Source: Hygrocybe punicea (lineage: Eukaryota > Basidiomycota > Agaricomycetes > Agaricales > Hygrophoraceae). Taken from it: a stretch of 64,000 bases of DNA. The DNA is taken from contig OY744469.1 in NCBI GenBank assembly GCA_963556145.1, positions 1 to 64,000 on the forward strand, in the 5' to 3' direction. The notes under the pieces were generated by a model that worked only from the letters and a program-made list of their open reading frames with translations, did not search any database and was not told where the DNA came from. Made by a program: the position numbers and the translations under genes. Positions 33,616 through 43,708 of the stretch are shown here, one piece after another; within the stretch, counting starts at the first letter, position 1, and each line of letters opens with the position of its first letter.

Positions 33616-36600
33616 ATGTCCACAAGCACCAGTGCTCGTACCCCAGACATGATGCCCCTACTAGGGCAGAAGTCTGCCCCAGCTAAATTCAAAGGAAGCT
33701 ATGAAGAAGTCAAGAGATTCTTAAGGCATTACAATCAAATGTGCAAATCCTATGCTGTTTCTGATAAAGAGAAATGTGAAAGGATTGTAGATTACTGCTC
33801 CACCAAAGTAGTCAAGCTCATTGAAGCCCTGGAGAGTTACATATCCCAGGACTGGAATACTCTTGAGAAAGATATTACTCGCTACTTTGATGCTGCCCTA
33901 AAGGAAACAAGATACATTGTTAGAGATCTCATGACCCTTGCACGCATTTGGAAACTTAAGCAGATCAGAACTCTCACCAAATGGAAGCAATATGAACGCA
34001 GGTTCATTACTATTGCAGGATGGTTAGAGAGCAAGAAGAAGATCTCTGCAGATGAAAAGGCTGCATACTTCTGGCATGGAATCAACAAGAACCTCAGACA
34101 TATCATTGAGACACGTCTCAACACTGGATCAACACCTTTAGATGTCACATCTCCATTCCCTATGAAAGATGTCATTAAGGTTGCAGAAACTCTATTTGAA
34201 AGGAATCGGTTTGACATGAATCTAGCAGATTCAGATTCAGATATACCAGGAAGACTAGACAACTCTGTTTCAGAAGACTCTGATACAGATGATTCATCAG
34301 AGTATGATACAGATAGTGACTATGAAGCCTGCATCAAGAGAAAGAAAGCTAGCAAGAAGAAGAAGGCATTCAAATCCAAGGCATATGATTCAGATGATGA
34401 ACTATTTAAGAAGACAGTAAGGAAAGAAGCTGAGAAGAAAGATAATGGCAGGAAGGGGATAGACAGGAAGTCTACCTCCACATCATCATCACACCAGAAT
34501 GAAGTAGAGTCTTTAATCAAGCAAATGGGAAAGCTTTCTTTGGATGATATTAAGTATGGACTAGCATACTATAGAGCCTTGAAGCTAGATCCAGACATTG
34601 CTCACTGTATTAGCCCACCTGAGTTGAAACAACCTCAGCAAAAGCAAGCACAGTCACAGCAAACACAAAGACCTCCCTTCAAAATCTCAGCTGCCAATAG
34701 TGTTGGCCTTCCACCAAACCCTTCTACTAGTTCGTTTACCCCTACCAATTCGTTTACTCCTTCCAATGAACAAAGAGGACCCATGACCTGCTATGGTTGT
34801 GGAGGACAAGGACATGGAATGCAAACATGTTTCCAAATAAATGAATTACTCAAGACAGGCAAGATAACCAAGGATGGTCTTGGAAGGATTGTTTATCCAG
34901 ATGGCTCAATAATTCGCAGAAATATGGGTGAGACATTTGTACAAGCAATTGATAGACATGTAGCTGAAAAGGCCAGCAATGTCCAGTCACACTTCTATGT
35001 ATTACAAGATCAATTCTCTGATTACTATCAATCTGATGTTGAAGAAGATTTTGAAGCATATACTATACCTACAATCAAGGAAGAAGAAATACAAATCCTG
35101 CCTGCAGTCAGAGGACCACAGAAAATTGGTGCAGCAAGGAAGGAAGTATTAGATGGAGTATATCCTCCCACAGGTATTAAGGCCAAAGGAAAAGAGAATA
35201 TAAGGCCTAATACAGTACTGCCACCCATTCCTAAAGGCCCAGTCAAACCCGGCCCTCTTTCAGCACAGAAGCAAGCTCAAGCACATGTACCCACACCATT
35301 ACCTTTTGCTCTCAAGAAGACAAACCCATTCCATCCTACAGAAGATCTACATACAAAACAACCTGTTCCAATGGATATAAGAGCCCCAATACATATTCCT
35401 TCAGACACAGATTCAGATGTGGAGATGATAGATCCTTCTCCAACAAAGCCAGCCAAGACTCATATACAAGGACACAAGGCAAACATAGATAAGAACAAGA
35501 TCATGGCTGAAAGACATAATGCCATAACTCGTCCAAAGCCCACTCCCAGACAATCTGAAATTTCAGTCAATATTGGAGAAACTCAAGTTGTCAATCAAAT
35601 CCTTGACACACCAGTTACCCTGCGCGTTCGTGAAGTATTAGCTTCTTCCAAGGAATTATCTGAGCAATTAACAGACATGATCAAGAGAAAGAATGCAAAG
35701 GTATCTGCCATTGCAAGCTCATTCATAACCAAGGATCGTGGAGTGTTAATCAGGCTTCAGATGGAATGTGATAGAAGACCTATTGAAGCCATCATTGACA
35801 CTGGATCCCAGTTAAATGTGATTAGTAAAAAAGTCTGGAAAGAAATTATCCAAAGACCTATGGATGTAGGAAAAATTCTCACAATGAATGATGCTAATGG
35901 AGGTGAAGGAACATTAAAAGGATTGGTCTCAGAAGTTCCATTGACTTGTGGTGGTGTCCTTACCTATGCCAATCTTTACATAGGAGAGACAGTGCCATTT
36001 GATTTATTACTTGGAAGACCATGGCAAAGAGGCAACTATGTTTCTATTGATGAAAGAATAGATGGTACATATTTAGTATTCAAGAATCCTGAAGATTTGA
36101 CAAACAGATTTGAACTAATGGTCACACCAAGCCATTCTCAAGTTAATCACATCAGAGGAGCTACTACTGCCCATGCCTCAACATCCTATTTATGCACTTT
36201 ACCTATGGAACTTGAAGAAACCACTACAATTCCTTTAACTAAGTCTTATGAACAAAATAAGGCATTAGTCCGCTATAATCCGCAATTTCAAACTCCGCTT
36301 AAACCGAATTATTTTACCGAAATGATTACATGCTTACAGGATAAGCCTTATTTGGATAAGGATAAGTCTGAAGTAAAAGGAGATAAAAGTATCTCATGCT
36401 TCAATATCCCCAAAAATGCATATGATGGCTCGAAACTTTTTGCATTGTCCATAGCCCATTGTGATGACATGAACAATGAAGAATCTGAATTTTCTAAAAG
36501 GAGAAAGATAAGAAATGGATTTTCACACCAGGGAAATTTAGATAGGAATTGCTATAAAAACTCTGAAGAAATGGGAGAGACAGTAGCCATGTCTGCTGCA

Positions 36601-39597
36601 CAAACCCCCCAGATCCCACCTTTTATGATCAATAACCACCCTCTTCCTCTCCCTGTAGAAGGGATCCACTCCAATGGTCATCCAGATGCTGGCCGACTTA
36701 TCACTTCCTTTTTGGGAAATTCCCTTGATTACCAATCTCCCCATTTAAGTAAATTTTTGATTGCTGCCACTGTAGGATATAGGCTTTCTCCGGGGATTGA
36801 TTCCCTTGGTGTTCCTTTTGAGCACGGAATTTTATTAAATGCTTCTCTAGCTACAATAAATTCTCCAAGTGTCCCCCCCTCTTTAAGGATGGGACATTTA
36901 GTTTTTCAATTTTACCCATTTGCTAACCCTTCTACTGAGGAGAACTTTTCTCCTCCCCCTGTCCCTCCTCCTTACATAGAGGACTTTTATTCTTTCCCAG
37001 TGACCACTCGTGACCCTCGCACGCGCCCCGGCGACATTATTCCGCCCTTAGAACCGCCCCGTAACCCCATTAACTTACCGGTCACGCGGATTCCCACGGT
37101 TGGCTCTTCTGTCCCCACTATCACGCTCACTGGCGAGGACGACCGCGAATCGTTGTTGACCAACAACGAGGCGCGCGGTTGGAGCCCAATCGAAGGCTGG
37201 GAATGGGACTACGAGGTGGGAAAGATCCCGCTTCATCTGTTCACTGACAAACGACTTCCACTACAGTACACGGAGCGTGGCCGTAGACGCCCCTCCCTGA
37301 CTACTACCATGCCTCCGGAAAATACTTCGACCCTCGCAGATGGTACCACGGACCTTTCCGCGACCACGGACAGCAATTTCTTTCATTTCCGGGGATCCGA
37401 AGTCCACTCAACGGCCCCCACCAATGACATTCACCATTCCGCCCTCGACATCAGCCGCGACCTGTTCGAACATACAGATCGTGACGGATACGAGGCAGGT
37501 GATGAAGGGGAAGTAGAATGGCCAGGTTGCACGGTGTGTACTAGGCACCCCGCTCACGAAAAATGCCCGGATTTTACCTCACTCACGAAAAAGCCTTCTT
37601 TTGACGATTATACGGCCCCGGCGGCCACCGTTCAGCTCGCAATACGCACGGAACCCATGAACGGCCACAACGCCATCCCTGATAGTGACCTCCTCGACGT
37701 TATTATCCCCACTTCTCCGCGCGCGCCGTTAGTTGCATCCCTCCTCGAATCCACTAACTATATACCGGCAAATCATGAACGTAGCGCCCCGGCGGCGCTC
37801 GTTTATGACCACGGACTCCCACCTGGTCTCAATATGCCGCTTGATGCCCATTTACGCGACACTTCGCCCGGTCTCATCAATCACTACCCCACTTCCGCGA
37901 AAACCCCCGAATTTATTTTCCCTGCTGATGACGACTGGGACTGGCCCGTCGGCCAGGTCAGATATATCAACCCCGTCGTGCTCGAACCGCCCCGCATGCT
38001 TTACAACCACGCAGAGGTAAATTACGCATTTCCACCCCCTCCTCATGCCGAATTGGGACGCGAGCCGATTTCCCAGCCCCCCAGCGATCCGGACCTCTTA
38101 TCAGACGTCTCCAACCATGCCACCCCTGGTTCTGATGTAGGAAACATTTGGTTCCCTGCTACTTCTTATTTGCCTACTCCCCCTTTTACCCCTTTTAATA
38201 GTAGTGAAAATTTTGTACCTTTAGTCTCTAGCTCCCCTTCTATGTCTTTTGATGATCTATATAGTGATTTAGGATATTCTCCTAAGTCTCCTATCTTTGA
38301 GGAAATTTTGCCAGATTTAAATAATAATAGTGATAATTATTTATATTCTTCAAATAAATACATAGATATTAAAAATACTTCTATGTCTGTAGATTCTCAA
38401 TCATCTTCTTCTGTTTATTCTGGGAGTGACTCTGAAAATAAGGCTGTCAAGATCCTAAGCCCCAAACCAGATCCACTCACCATCATTATTTCTCATACCA
38501 CTTCCATAAATTCATCTCTACCTCAGCCTTATCAGGAACCTGGATCTAGGACTAGACCTATCAGTGTGTCCTCTTCTGAGGACATTAATTCATCTTCTGA
38601 TGAATCCATGGACACAGACTCAGATGAAGAATTAGAATGGTTCGCTTGGACTAGGTCTGATTCCCTAGATTCAGAAGCAATAACAGAATTTAATTCAGAC
38701 CTCAGTCAGGCCATTGAAGAAGCCCAGCAGCCGCTCGATTCCCCTCCAGGCTTGATATCGCTTTCGCCTACACCACCCCCACTTGAAGATATACCTTTGT
38801 TACAATTGCCACCTGTCTCAGACAATACTTGGTCCTTGCCAGAGGGTGAGGAAATCAATACCCCCTCTGATGAATATGCCAGACTCCCATTTGATCGTGC
38901 CAATGCCTTAAATGCAGGAGAACGCATTTCGCCCTTACCTCCCTCCAAGGATCCCAGATCCCCATTTAGTGTCAGATCAGGCCCATTATATCCAGAATCC
39001 AATCTACTCACTCAGCTTCACATGGAAGCACCTCCTATTCGCCCTCAATCACCCATTCAAGTGTATTCCTTCACCATCTCCAATGCTGGCTCCTCTCATC
39101 AGGACTTAGCTGCTGCAAGAATCTTAACAGCTGAGCCAGACCACATGTCTACATTTGATGTTCACATCAGTTTCCTCAAAGCTATTAGAGGATCCTTGGT
39201 TGAAGGCATTCGCAGAATTGGATTCAAGCTAGCCACCCCTGACTGGAGGGCCCTCATCAATGAAAGGCCTTCAAATGACCCCGTCCGCTATTATTTCAAC
39301 CACAAGTGTTTACTATTTCGGTTTCTGGAAGAAGGAGTTTCTGAAGGACTACCTGAACCTGCAACAGAGCATTTTAGGCCCCTTCACTTCACAGAGTCAA
39401 ACCCTCTCCTTGAAGAAGAAGAAATCACCTTCCTCAAAAATTCCTCTATCATCTTTCGCTCCAATCGCCGCATGTTACTCTCTGATGCTATCAATGCAGT
39501 CTTGGATATGCGCTTTCGCCGCCCTGAAGCAGTGGCAGATTTGCTTAAGGAAGGATATTTTGATCCTCCCAAATATCTCAAGTCCACAATTACTTAG
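33616..39597 (+). CDS. Gypsy ORF1: Gag plus retropepsin with long disordered extension
   Basis: 1993 residues from ATG 33616, the first ATG after the primer-binding site. Residues ~1-200 are a Gag capsid-like helical region (FKGSYEEVKRFLRHYNQMC...). An acidic/Lys-rich linker follows, then a zinc knuckle CYGCGGQGHGMQTC (392-405, CX2CX4HX4C) that should bind RNA. An aspartic protease lies at ~715-830, with catalytic IDTGSQLNVI (Asp728) and closing motif DLLLGRPWQRGNY. The remaining ~1100 residues are Pro/Ser/Asp-rich and probably disordered, far longer than in ordinary gypsy elements. Nucleotides ~36960-38140 within this tail are much richer in G+C and CpG than the rest, and encode a CTVCTRHPAHEKC cluster. 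The end overlaps ORF2 by 338 nt in another frame. Confidence 0.9.
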   Translation: MSTSTSARTPDMMPLLGQKSAPAKFKGSYEEVKRFLRHYNQMCKSYAVSDKEKCERIVDYCSTKVVKLIEALESYISQDWNTLEKDITRYFDAALKETRYIVRDLMTLARIWKLKQIRTLTKWKQYERRFITIAGWLESKKKISADEKAAYFWHGINKNLRHIIETRLNTGSTPLDVTSPFPMKDVIKVAETLFERNRFDMNLADSDSDIPGRLDNSVSEDSDTDDSSEYDTDSDYEACIKRKKASKKKKAFKSKAYDSDDELFKKTVRKEAEKKDNGRKGIDRKSTSTSSSHQNEVESLIKQMGKLSLDDIKYGLAYYRALKLDPDIAHCISPPELKQPQQKQAQSQQTQRPPFKISAANSVGLPPNPSTSSFTPTNSFTPSNEQRGPMTCYGCGGQGHGMQTCFQINELLKTGKITKDGLGRIVYPDGSIIRRNMGETFVQAIDRHVAEKASNVQSHFYVLQDQFSDYYQSDVEEDFEAYTIPTIKEEEIQILPAVRGPQKIGAARKEVLDGVYPPTGIKAKGKENIRPNTVLPPIPKGPVKPGPLSAQKQAQAHVPTPLPFALKKTNPFHPTEDLHTKQPVPMDIRAPIHIPSDTDSDVEMIDPSPTKPAKTHIQGHKANIDKNKIMAERHNAITRPKPTPRQSEISVNIGETQVVNQILDTPVTLRVREVLASSKELSEQLTDMIKRKNAKVSAIASSFITKDRGVLIRLQMECDRRPIEAIIDTGSQLNVISKKVWKEIIQRPMDVGKILTMNDANGGEGTLKGLVSEVPLTCGGVLTYANLYIGETVPFDLLLGRPWQRGNYVSIDERIDGTYLVFKNPEDLTNRFELMVTPSHSQVNHIRGATTAHASTSYLCTLPMELEETTTIPLTKSYEQNKALVRYNPQFQTPLKPNYFTEMITCLQDKPYLDKDKSEVKGDKSISCFNIPKNAYDGSKLFALSIAHCDDMNNEESEFSKRRKIRNGFSHQGNLDRNCYKNSEEMGETVAMSAAQTPQIPPFMINNHPLPLPVEGIHSNGHPDAGRLITSFLGNSLDYQSPHLSKFLIAATVGYRLSPGIDSLGVPFEHGILLNASLATINSPSVPPSLRMGHLVFQFYPFANPSTEENFSPPPVPPPYIEDFYSFPVTTRDPRTRPGDIIPPLEPPRNPINLPVTRIPTVGSSVPTITLTGEDDRESLLTNNEARGWSPIEGWEWDYEVGKIPLHLFTDKRLPLQYTERGRRRPSLTTTMPPENTSTLADGTTDLSATTDSNFFHFRGSEVHSTAPTNDIHHSALDISRDLFEHTDRDGYEAGDEGEVEWPGCTVCTRHPAHEKCPDFTSLTKKPSFDDYTAPAATVQLAIRTEPMNGHNAIPDSDLLDVIIPTSPRAPLVASLLESTNYIPANHERSAPAALVYDHGLPPGLNMPLDAHLRDTSPGLINHYPTSAKTPEFIFPADDDWDWPVGQVRYINPVVLEPPRMLYNHAEVNYAFPPPPHAELGREPISQPPSDPDLLSDVSNHATPGSDVGNIWFPATSYLPTPPFTPFNSSENFVPLVSSSPSMSFDDLYSDLGYSPKSPIFEEILPDLNNNSDNYLYSSNKYIDIKNTSMSVDSQSSSSVYSGSDSENKAVKILSPKPDPLTIIISHTTSINSSLPQPYQEPGSRTRPISVSSSEDINSSSDESMDTDSDEELEWFAWTRSDSLDSEAITEFNSDLSQAIEEAQQPLDSPPGLISLSPTPPPLEDIPLLQLPPVSDNTWSLPEGEEINTPSDEYARLPFDRANALNAGERISPLPPSKDPRSPFSVRSGPLYPESNLLTQLHMEAPPIRPQSPIQVYSFTISNAGSSHQDLAAARILTAEPDHMSTFDVHISFLKAIRGSLVEGIRRIGFKLATPDWRALINERPSNDPVRYYFNHKCLLFRFLEEGVSEGLPEPATEHFRPLHFTESNPLLEEEEITFLKNSSIIFRSNRRMLLSDAINAVLDMRFRRPEAVADLLKEGYFDPPKYLKSTIT

Positions 39598-42500
39598 TGA
39601 TTTGTTTACTCTTGCAACAATATTTTTGCCCCTATGTCAAACCTCTCTTCTTTATATCTGTCTGTACTACATTTTATTACTTGATGTGATAGTGTACAAG
39701 TTTATATTTTCAAAGACTATTCAGGATTTGACATCCTTAGCCAGCCCTAGTATACCTGTGTACAAACAAACTGAACTGACAAATATAACTTCTGTCAGAC
39801 TGTATGAAGAGGACCCTCAAAATTCTAAGCATGAAGATAAGCCACTAGAACAATTCAGTGTATACTATGAGACTATTAAGGATAGCCAAGAAACAACTAT
39901 GCCTATTTTAGTCTACCCAGAAGATGAAGACAATCAAGATTACAATCTTAATGAAGTACCAAATAAGCAAGAAAGTGCCTCAGAAGAAGCAGACTATTAC
40001 TACATTATAGGAGAAGGAACCTTAACATGTGAAGAAGGAGACATTCTCATATTCCCTTGTGAAGAAACAGATAGTCAAGGATATCCATTAACACTTACAG
40101 CTTACAAAAGAGTGGACAAGAAAATAAATCCTGTCCCTGGAACCTTTCCAGAAGATGCACGTGTTACAAGGAAATTTCCCTATGACCCTCTTTCCACATT
40201 ACCACCACTTCCTATGATACCACCAGACTTCATACCTACAGAGAAGCTTACATCTGAACGTCTGAAGATACTCAAGATAAACAATGATGGATTTCTTTGG
40301 CCAGAAGAAGAAAAATTATTTACTCACCTCTTGTCACTTAACCAAGATGCTATTGGCTTTGAAGATACTGAAAGAGGCACACTTAAGGAATCTTACTTTT
40401 CACCATACATCATCCCTACTGTCCCACATGTACCCTGGGCATTTCGAAATATTCCTATACCACCAGGACTTAGAGAAAAAGTCATGGATGTTTTGAAGAG
40501 AAAAATAGATGCTGGTGTATATGAACCAAGTCAATCCTCTTATAGGTCAAGATGGTTTTGTGTAAGCAAGAAGGATGGAAAACTTCGTATAGTCCATGAT
40601 TTGCAACCTCTCAATGCAGTTACAATACGTGATGCAGGCCTTCCTCCAATACTAGATGAATTTGTAGAACCTTTCGCTGGTCGCCAATGCTATACAGTCT
40701 TCGATTTACTATGGGGATTTGATGCTAGGAAAGTACATCCTACATCTCGTGACCTCACTGCATTCATGACACCACTGGGATTACTTCGTCTCACATCACT
40801 TCCCACTGGATTCACAAATTCACCTGCAGAATTCCAACGTTGTATGTGCTTCATCCTTCAAGATGAAATCCCTCATACTGCAAATAGCTTCATTGATGAT
40901 TTACCTATAAAAGGACCTTCATCCATTTATCCTGATCAAGACGGAAGACCAGAAGTTTTACTAGAAAATCCAGGAATCAGAAGGTTTATTTGGGAGCACG
41001 CTCAAGATGTACATCGCATTATGCATCGCCTTGCTTGTGCAGGAATGACAATATCAGCTAAGAAGACACAACTTTGCCGCTCAAGTGTCGTGATCGTAGG
41101 ACAGAAATGCACTCCGGAAGGACGTTGTCCTGATGATAGTAGAGTACAAAAGGTTTTGGACTGGCCCCCACTCAAGACTCCCAAGGATGTTAGAGGCTTC
41201 CTAGGTCTCTGTGGAACAGTTCGCATTTGGATAGAAAATTATTCTGCACTAGCCAAGCCACTAGCAGAGTTATTCCATAAAGGAGCAGAGTTTATATGGG
41301 ATGAAAGAAGACAAGCAGCTTTCCAGGCATTGAAAGAAAAGGTTTCTTCAGCACCTGCACTCCGCTCTATTGATTATACATCAGATAGACCCACATATTT
41401 ATCAGTAGACAGTAGCCATATTGCTGCCGGTTTTATTTTATCACAAGAAGATGAAAATGGAAATCGTCGCCCTGCTAGATATGGTTCAATACCAATGAGT
41501 GAAAGAGAATCCAGATATTCACAGCCAAAACTGGAGTTATATGGACTATACCGCGCGTTACGCCACTGGAGACTGTATTTAATAGGAATAAAGAATTTAC
41601 ATATAGAGGTAGATGCCAAGTTTATAAAAGGCATGCTCAATGAACCGGATTTACAACCTAATGCAGCCATAAACAGATGGATTCAAGGAATTTTATTATT
41701 TGACTTCAAACTTATTCATGTACCTGCAACCCAGTTTAGGGGACCAGATGCACTTTCTCGCAGAGAACTTGCAGATAATGAAGAAATTGAAAAGCATGAT
41801 GATTCATGGCTAGATGATATTGCCTTGCTTGTTCATGTTCCTGATCCACATGAAATAAGAAAATTTAGCTTCACTGTCCCTACCAAATTGCCATACAAGG
41901 CCATCACACTCCTTTCAAATAATGAAATTAAATTACAACAGGACAAGATACTCATTCAAGTAAAACATTTTTTATCCACATTGGAAATGCCTTCAACAGA
42001 TACCTTGCAGGCAAGAAGAAGATTTCTGAAGAAAACTGGACAATTTTATTTAAAAGATGATAAACTGTTTAGAAGAAATGGCCAGAAAATGCCTTCATTA
42101 GTGATTATGAATGCAAAGAAAAGAATCGCCATTCTCACTCAAGCTCATGAAAACTTAGGTCATAAAGGAGAACAAGCTGTGTTTGACTTAGTCAAACTTC
42201 GATTTTTTTGGCCTCATCTCAGAGCAGATGTCCATTACCACATTTCATCATGTCATCAGTGTCAAATTAGGAGCTTGAAGAAAATCGAAATTTCCCCTAC
42301 AATTTCTACCCCTACAGCAATTTTTCAAAAGGTATACATTGATGTAATGTTTATGCCACCTTCAGGAGGCTACCATTTCATTGTAGCAGCACGTGATGAT
42401 TTATCAGGAGCAACTGAAGTAAAAGCTCTAAGATCAAACAATTCACACAACTTAGCAAAATTCTTCTGGGAACAGATCTATTGTCGCTATGGTGCCATTG

Positions 42501-43708
42501 AACATGTAGTTACTGATAATGGAGGAGAAGTCAAAGGAGCATTTGAGTCTCTGCTTAGAAGACTAGGAATTCCTCAGGTTCGCATATCACCCTACAATAA
42601 GCATGCAAATGGTGTAATAGAAAGAGGACATTTTACTCTACGTGAAGCCATAGTCAAGTCCTGTGAAAAAGATAAGACTGGAAAAATCAAGAATTGGCAC
42701 AAGCACGTAGAGTTAGCATCATTTGCAGACCGAATTACAGTCAGCAGTGTTACTGGATACTCACCTTATTATCTACTCCATGGCACTCATCCTATACTTC
42801 CCTTTGACCTAACAGAAGCCACATTTATGGTTGAAGGTTTTTGCTCAGGACTTTCTACATCAGATTTGTTAGCACTCCGCATACGTCAGCTTGGAAGACA
42901 TCAAGAAGATATTGATAAAGCAGCAGCTGTGCTTAAACAGGCTCGCTTCATATCTAAATTGCAATTTGATCAGAGATTTCATAGACGATTGCAAAAACGT
43001 GATTATCAGCCAGGAGAACTAGTTCTAGTATATAATAGTCGTTTGGAGATGACTATAGGAAAATTCAAGACAGACCCTCGTTACCTTGGCCCATATGAAG
43101 TTGTCAGACAAACAAGAAGAGGAACTTATGTTTTAAAAGAATTAGATGGTGCTGTGCATGCTGAGCATTATGCAGCATTTCGGATTTTACCATACATTTA
43201 TCGAACTGACCCTATCCTTTATGAAATAGCAGACCAGGAAGATGAAGCTGCTGAAGTAGAGGATTGCTCAGTAAATCAGTTAATATCTCTTAAATCAGGA
43301 GACATCACAGATATTATTCTTGCCATCAAGCCAGAATTTGCTGCACACATTGCATCACGCACAAAGAATTTTGAATTTAGAAAATATCAAGTTCCAGCCA
43401 CTGTCTGTCACATGTGGCTTTATGAAACAACGCCAATCAGTTCCATTACAGGTGTCATTACAGTTGGTTCAGTAAAAGTACCAGGAGAAGTCAATGACCC
43501 CTCAGGTCTTGGCAATGAAGACTTTGATGCAGGTTTAAAGTTGTCAAAATATGGTTATCCTATATATCATCTTCATCAGTTACAAGTACCACTATCCGCA
43601 GATCTACTCCAGAAGAGATACAATACTATTATTCCTCACCGCTATTGTATAGCCCCACACTCATTCATTCAAGATTTTCCTTTTTCTGCATTGATTCCAA
43701 TATTCTAG
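39260..43708 (+). CDS. Gypsy ORF2: reverse transcriptase, RNase H, integrase and C-terminal ASCH-like domain
   Basis: 1482 codons are open from 39260. The first ~110 overlap ORF1 and look like frame shadow, so translation may start by a +1 shift near the ORF1 end, from a spliced RNA, or at Met214 (39899). RT has LPTGFTNSPAEFQR and the catalytic box FIDD (544-547). RNase H has SVDSS (Asp717), LELYGL, EVDAK and GPDALSR. Integrase has the zinc motif HENLGH...CHQC (from His963) and the triad Asp1028, Asp1086, Glu1121 (YIDVM, TDNGG, VIERG), then an SH3-like region (GPYEVV...AFRILPYI). Instead of a chromodomain, residues ~1350-1480 resemble the ASCH/PUA-like RNA-binding fold: ILAIKPEFAAHI, FEFRK (Glu1372), WLYETTPISSITGVITVG. 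All catalytic residues are present. Confidence 0.9.
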   Translation: MKGLQMTPSAIISTTSVYYFGFWKKEFLKDYLNLQQSILGPFTSQSQTLSLKKKKSPSSKIPLSSFAPIAACYSLMLSMQSWICAFAALKQWQICLRKDILILPNISSPQLLSDLFTLATIFLPLCQTSLLYICLYYILLLDVIVYKFIFSKTIQDLTSLASPSIPVYKQTELTNITSVRLYEEDPQNSKHEDKPLEQFSVYYETIKDSQETTMPILVYPEDEDNQDYNLNEVPNKQESASEEADYYYIIGEGTLTCEEGDILIFPCEETDSQGYPLTLTAYKRVDKKINPVPGTFPEDARVTRKFPYDPLSTLPPLPMIPPDFIPTEKLTSERLKILKINNDGFLWPEEEKLFTHLLSLNQDAIGFEDTERGTLKESYFSPYIIPTVPHVPWAFRNIPIPPGLREKVMDVLKRKIDAGVYEPSQSSYRSRWFCVSKKDGKLRIVHDLQPLNAVTIRDAGLPPILDEFVEPFAGRQCYTVFDLLWGFDARKVHPTSRDLTAFMTPLGLLRLTSLPTGFTNSPAEFQRCMCFILQDEIPHTANSFIDDLPIKGPSSIYPDQDGRPEVLLENPGIRRFIWEHAQDVHRIMHRLACAGMTISAKKTQLCRSSVVIVGQKCTPEGRCPDDSRVQKVLDWPPLKTPKDVRGFLGLCGTVRIWIENYSALAKPLAELFHKGAEFIWDERRQAAFQALKEKVSSAPALRSIDYTSDRPTYLSVDSSHIAAGFILSQEDENGNRRPARYGSIPMSERESRYSQPKLELYGLYRALRHWRLYLIGIKNLHIEVDAKFIKGMLNEPDLQPNAAINRWIQGILLFDFKLIHVPATQFRGPDALSRRELADNEEIEKHDDSWLDDIALLVHVPDPHEIRKFSFTVPTKLPYKAITLLSNNEIKLQQDKILIQVKHFLSTLEMPSTDTLQARRRFLKKTGQFYLKDDKLFRRNGQKMPSLVIMNAKKRIAILTQAHENLGHKGEQAVFDLVKLRFFWPHLRADVHYHISSCHQCQIRSLKKIEISPTISTPTAIFQKVYIDVMFMPPSGGYHFIVAARDDLSGATEVKALRSNNSHNLAKFFWEQIYCRYGAIEHVVTDNGGEVKGAFESLLRRLGIPQVRISPYNKHANGVIERGHFTLREAIVKSCEKDKTGKIKNWHKHVELASFADRITVSSVTGYSPYYLLHGTHPILPFDLTEATFMVEGFCSGLSTSDLLALRIRQLGRHQEDIDKAAAVLKQARFISKLQFDQRFHRRLQKRDYQPGELVLVYNSRLEMTIGKFKTDPRYLGPYEVVRQTRRGTYVLKELDGAVHAEHYAAFRILPYIYRTDPILYEIADQEDEAAEVEDCSVNQLISLKSGDITDIILAIKPEFAAHIASRTKNFEFRKYQVPATVCHMWLYETTPISSITGVITVGSVKVPGEVNDPSGLGNEDFDAGLKLSKYGYPIYHLHQLQVPLSADLLQKRYNTIIPHRYCIAPHSFIQDFPFSALIPIF

